From positions 1-23,064 of the IMG/VR virus record IMGVR_UViG_3300024433_000057: DNA of 23,064 nt. One strand, given 5' to 3'. The notes under the pieces were generated by a model that was given only the letters and a program-made list of their open reading frames with translations, was not told the DNA's origin and did no database searches. The stretch's first letter is position 1, and each line of letters begins with the position of its first letter. A program made the translations under genes and the position numbers. The DNA comes from a virus. Of the stretch, positions 20,099 through 23,064 are shown in pieces.

Positions 20099-23064
20099 AT
20101 GGTTGCTACTCCTCAGATCATCGGTCCTGATGGGACTGCCCGAGACAACACGGTCTTTTCAACGACGATCCCCAACCGATTCTTTCGGGGCACGATCGAT
20201 CAGGGAACCGTGGATATGCAAATCTCTATCCGAGGTGGGGCTTTCACGTCCGATCCAGATCTGATTGTCTTTGAGGGGGACCAGTTTTTCTTTCCAAACC
20301 CCGCCGCTTTCCCGGAAGGACTAGAGCTTACCCAAGGTAAGAACACCATTCGAGTGCGCTCTGTAGGCTTCAACGGGTCCGTCTCGGATTCCGCTACCCT
20401 TGAAGTCACGCTGGTCCAGCAGTCAGATGTTGGTCTTATTGGCCGAACGCCTACAAACATCTCCATCGAGCAGTTCGATGACTCCGTGACCATCCAGGTC
20501 GAGGGCATTAGCGACCCAACTTTTGTTGGGATCAACTTCTACGCGGCACGCTTCCAAGGAGGTGGGGATTCCGGCTACCAGCTTATCAGTCTCAACACAG
20601 TATCCGATGCGACCACGGTGGAAGAAGAGCAACTTCTGCGCGGGATCGATGTTACGAACACGATTGCAACGAACCCAGATGGAACCCCTGCTGCGGACCC
20701 TCTCTTCTTGAAGATCAAAGAGACGCAAACACGGTCTCCGGATGTCATCGAGAAGCTAGAGGACGTGCCGCTTACTCCCGAGCTTGCCGCTTCGATTACG
20801 GAGCAAGAGCAAGAAAACCTTGTCAAGACGGATTTCGTTCAGACCTTTGAAGTCCCCGAGATTGTCAACCGTATTCGAACGGTCGTCAACGTGTCTAGTG
20901 TGGTGGAGCGACAGTTCTACCTGTTCAACCACAACCGCATCTTCGGTCCTGCGAACACCCCTCCCACGGTTGCCGTAAACGAGTTCCGTTCTCTCTCGAA
21001 CGGGGAGCCTTTGTACTATGTGGCGACAGCCGTGTACTACGACCCCGAGTTGCAGTTGGAGATCGAGTCCCCCTTCTCCATTGAAGTCTCGGGGCGTCCG
21101 GTAACGATTCAAGACACAGTGGGGACCTTCCCCTCCCCAAGCCGGATTCAGATCGTTGAGGATGTAATTTCGTCGCTTCGACGTACCCAACCTACGGCAA
21201 ACGTGGCCCCTGGTGGTGTTCTTCGAGACACCTTCATTGATCCCTTCGCGGATGAGGCATCCCGTCTTCGCTTTCTCGTAGACTTCCTGTACCGTTCTCA
21301 GTCCTTCGACACGCTCTTGCAGATTGATGGCATCGAGCCGAATGGAGAGTCGACCCCTGTTAGTCGGTCACCTTACAAGCAGGGGCTTCAGCGAGTGTTC
21401 GACCTCTCGAACCCGAATGATGTACAGGTCATTATAGACACCACCTTTGATCAGCTTGCGTCACGTCAAAGTGTGTTTCGTCGCCCCGGCGTGCGTGCTC
21501 GTGGTCTTGTCACCTTCTTCACTTCCAACCGCCCCTCTCAGTCCCTTTTCATCGGGCTTGGGACTCGGGTGGCATCGGGGGGTGTAACCTTTGTGACGAC
21601 ATCGGACGCGCTGATCCCGCTTTCCGATCTTGGGTCTTTCTTCAACCCGGTGACGGGGCTGTATTCGGTCGACGTGACGGTTCAGGCCGAACAGACAGGA
21701 ACCCAAGGTAACTTGTCTCCTGGGCAGATTAGGACGATCCTGAGCGCCCTCCCAGGGCTTTCCGTCACGAACCGAGCGCGCACCTTCGGCGGACTTGGCC
21801 GTGACTCAAACCTTCGCCTGTCAGAGCGGGCAAGGTCCGCACCGGCGTCGGTGGATTCCGGCACTGAGCAAGGGATTCGCCAGGTGGTGGCAGATGTCGC
21901 AGGGGTGGAGCAAGCCTTGGTGATCTCGGCCGGAGACCCTCTCATGCAGCGGGATTACGACCCGGAAGCAAATCGCAATGTGGGTGGTAAGGCCGACGTT
22001 TGGATTCGAGGGATTTCCATTGGCCAGGTGACGGACAACTTCGCCTTCACCTTTGAAGTGGCCAACGATGTGCAGTTTGGGATTGTCGGGAACCCGAACC
22101 AGTTGGTGTTCCGTTCCAAAGACAAGACGCTCTCCCCCGAGAACCCCATCTCGGAGATCATTGATCGGCAAGACCTAGGGCTTGGGTTTAGGAACGCTAC
22201 CTCGGGTCAGTTTTTCGATCTTACGGATGTCCGCGTTTTGGACTATCGGACAATCCAGCTCAGCTCTGCCGTCTTTCAGCCGCCCTTCACCTTTGGTGAT
22301 GTGCTTTTGGGGGACTACCGGTATCAGACCACGACGACTTTCACGTTTACTCGGCAACCCGTTAACAACGTCGTATCGGTCACGGGCCAGATCTCGGGTC
22401 CCCTTCCGGAAGAATCTTTCCAGCTCATCAACCCGGACGATCCTCTCCAAAAGGGTAGGTCTACGGAAGCGCAGAGCTTCCTGCGAATCACTCCGGTTGA
22501 TGGGGTCCCCTCGGGGGCCATGCTTACAGTCCAAAACGAACAGCGCATCATGATTGGGCAGTTCGACGAGTTCCTGGGCAACCTGGGAGTCAACCCTCTA
22601 ACCGTCCGAGTGTTTAACGTTAGTCGCACGGTGGAGTATCGTGGACCCGATGATCCTTCTGGGTTCTCGGATTACTCCATTGTCCCTGGTTCTGCGACTC
22701 GGGCGTTGGCGATCCGGCGAACAGAGAACAGCCAGATCCAGTCAGGTCAGCGGGTGCTTGTAGACTACGAGCACGCGGAAAACTTCTCCGTGGCCTACGA
22801 CGTGAACTTTGTGGTGTCAACGACTCAAGATGCCGTGGAGCAGATCGAGGGGGTCACTTACGATATCCTTGTCAAAGAGGCGGTACCTGTACCCGTGGAC
22901 GTGACGGCGACCGTGATTTATCAGCAAGGGGCTGTCCAATCGACAGTAGATCGCACGGTTCGCACAAACCTGGCTACCTTCATCAACTCCCTCAATCAAG
23001 GGGGCTCTATCCGTCAGTCGGACATCATCTCGGTAATCGACAACAGCGCAGGGGTGAGCTTCGT
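20099..23064 (+). CDS. Baseplate J/gp6-like wedge protein (3' end beyond the window)
   Basis: An open frame of 988 complete codons runs off the window. It is probably the main dimerising wedge protein that forms the ring around the baseplate hub. Residues about 35-105 and 130-170 look like Ig-like or fibronectin-like beta domains (DMQISIRGGAFTSDPDLIVF). The J-family core follows: GGVLRDTFIDPFADEASRLR (372-391); GLGTRVASGGVTFVTT (486-501), the beta-strand 'G..~~T..G~.F.T' region; TFGGLGRDSNLRLSERA with SVDSGTEQGIRQVVADVAGV (584-603); GKADVWIRG (about 632-640); and a C-terminal LVKEAVPVPVDVTATV...INSLNQGGSIRQSDIISVI tail typical of the family. The start at 20099 lies 9 bases after the previous TAA and lacks a strong RBS, so coupling is likely. 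It is longer than T4 gp6 (about 660 residues) or P2 GpJ (about 300), mainly through the N-terminal extension and an insertion at about 690-900. Confidence 0.88.
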   Translation, partial: MVATPQIIGPDGTARDNTVFSTTIPNRFFRGTIDQGTVDMQISIRGGAFTSDPDLIVFEGDQFFFPNPAAFPEGLELTQGKNTIRVRSVGFNGSVSDSATLEVTLVQQSDVGLIGRTPTNISIEQFDDSVTIQVEGISDPTFVGINFYAARFQGGGDSGYQLISLNTVSDATTVEEEQLLRGIDVTNTIATNPDGTPAADPLFLKIKETQTRSPDVIEKLEDVPLTPELAASITEQEQENLVKTDFVQTFEVPEIVNRIRTVVNVSSVVERQFYLFNHNRIFGPANTPPTVAVNEFRSLSNGEPLYYVATAVYYDPELQLEIESPFSIEVSGRPVTIQDTVGTFPSPSRIQIVEDVISSLRRTQPTANVAPGGVLRDTFIDPFADEASRLRFLVDFLYRSQSFDTLLQIDGIEPNGESTPVSRSPYKQGLQRVFDLSNPNDVQVIIDTTFDQLASRQSVFRRPGVRARGLVTFFTSNRPSQSLFIGLGTRVASGGVTFVTTSDALIPLSDLGSFFNPVTGLYSVDVTVQAEQTGTQGNLSPGQIRTILSALPGLSVTNRARTFGGLGRDSNLRLSERARSAPASVDSGTEQGIRQVVADVAGVEQALVISAGDPLMQRDYDPEANRNVGGKADVWIRGISIGQVTDNFAFTFEVANDVQFGIVGNPNQLVFRSKDKTLSPENPISEIIDRQDLGLGFRNATSGQFFDLTDVRVLDYRTIQLSSAVFQPPFTFGDVLLGDYRYQTTTTFTFTRQPVNNVVSVTGQISGPLPEESFQLINPDDPLQKGRSTEAQSFLRITPVDGVPSGAMLTVQNEQRIMIGQFDEFLGNLGVNPLTVRVFNVSRTVEYRGPDDPSGFSDYSIVPGSATRALAIRRTENSQIQSGQRVLVDYEHAENFSVAYDVNFVVSTTQDAVEQIEGVTYDILVKEAVPVPVDVTATVIYQQGAVQSTVDRTVRTNLATFINSLNQGGSIRQSDIISVIDNSAGVSF

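Overview
The window looks like part of a large tailed-phage (caudovirus, contractile-tail) genome, cut from its baseplate/tail-tip module. All eleven credible genes lie on the + strand. They are packed end to start, with 1-8 base overlaps or gaps of at most 15 bases. I see no tRNA, rRNA, CRISPR array, insertion sequence or stretch long enough to hold a conventional promoter or terminator, so the block probably comes from one or more long late transcripts. GC content looks moderately high by eye. Nothing in the window identifies the host.

Layout: (1) the 3' end of an unrecognised gene (2-307); (2) an 801-residue protein with an N-terminal OB-fold-like region and a C-terminal repetitive beta region, best read as the central baseplate spike (300-2705); (3) a 193-residue Gly/Ala-rich protein with an internal duplication (2705-3286); (4) a giant 3621-residue virion-type protein covering nearly half the window (3296-14161); (5) a 148-residue protein matching only the middle, target-recognition part of a DNA methyltransferase (14158-14604); (6) a 92-residue charged helical protein (14604-14882); (7) an 880-residue structural protein with helical ends (14883-17525); (8) a second methyltransferase-fragment protein, paralogous to the first (17525-17959); (9) a 314-residue helical protein (17960-18904); (10) a gp25/GpW-like wedge protein with a long N-terminal extension (18920-20089); (11) a baseplate J/gp6-like wedge protein that runs off the window end (20099-23064).

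Spike, gp25-like and J-like genes together are the conserved core of contractile-tail baseplates: spike in the centre, gp25-like and J-like proteins in the surrounding wedges. The unrecognised large proteins between them are most simply additional baseplate, wedge or fibre-attachment components; this is inferred from position and beta-rich modular composition.

The most unusual feature is the pair of free-standing methyltransferase-fragment genes wedged between structural genes. Both keep the conserved blocks that flank the target-recognition segment of beta-type adenine/cytosine methyltransferases, and both lack the catalytic DPPY-type motif and the SAM-binding motif. Their conserved blocks are about 87-91% identical in DNA, while the sequences between are not alignable. 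This pattern suggests maintained or recombining mosaic genes; what they do inside a baseplate operon is unknown.
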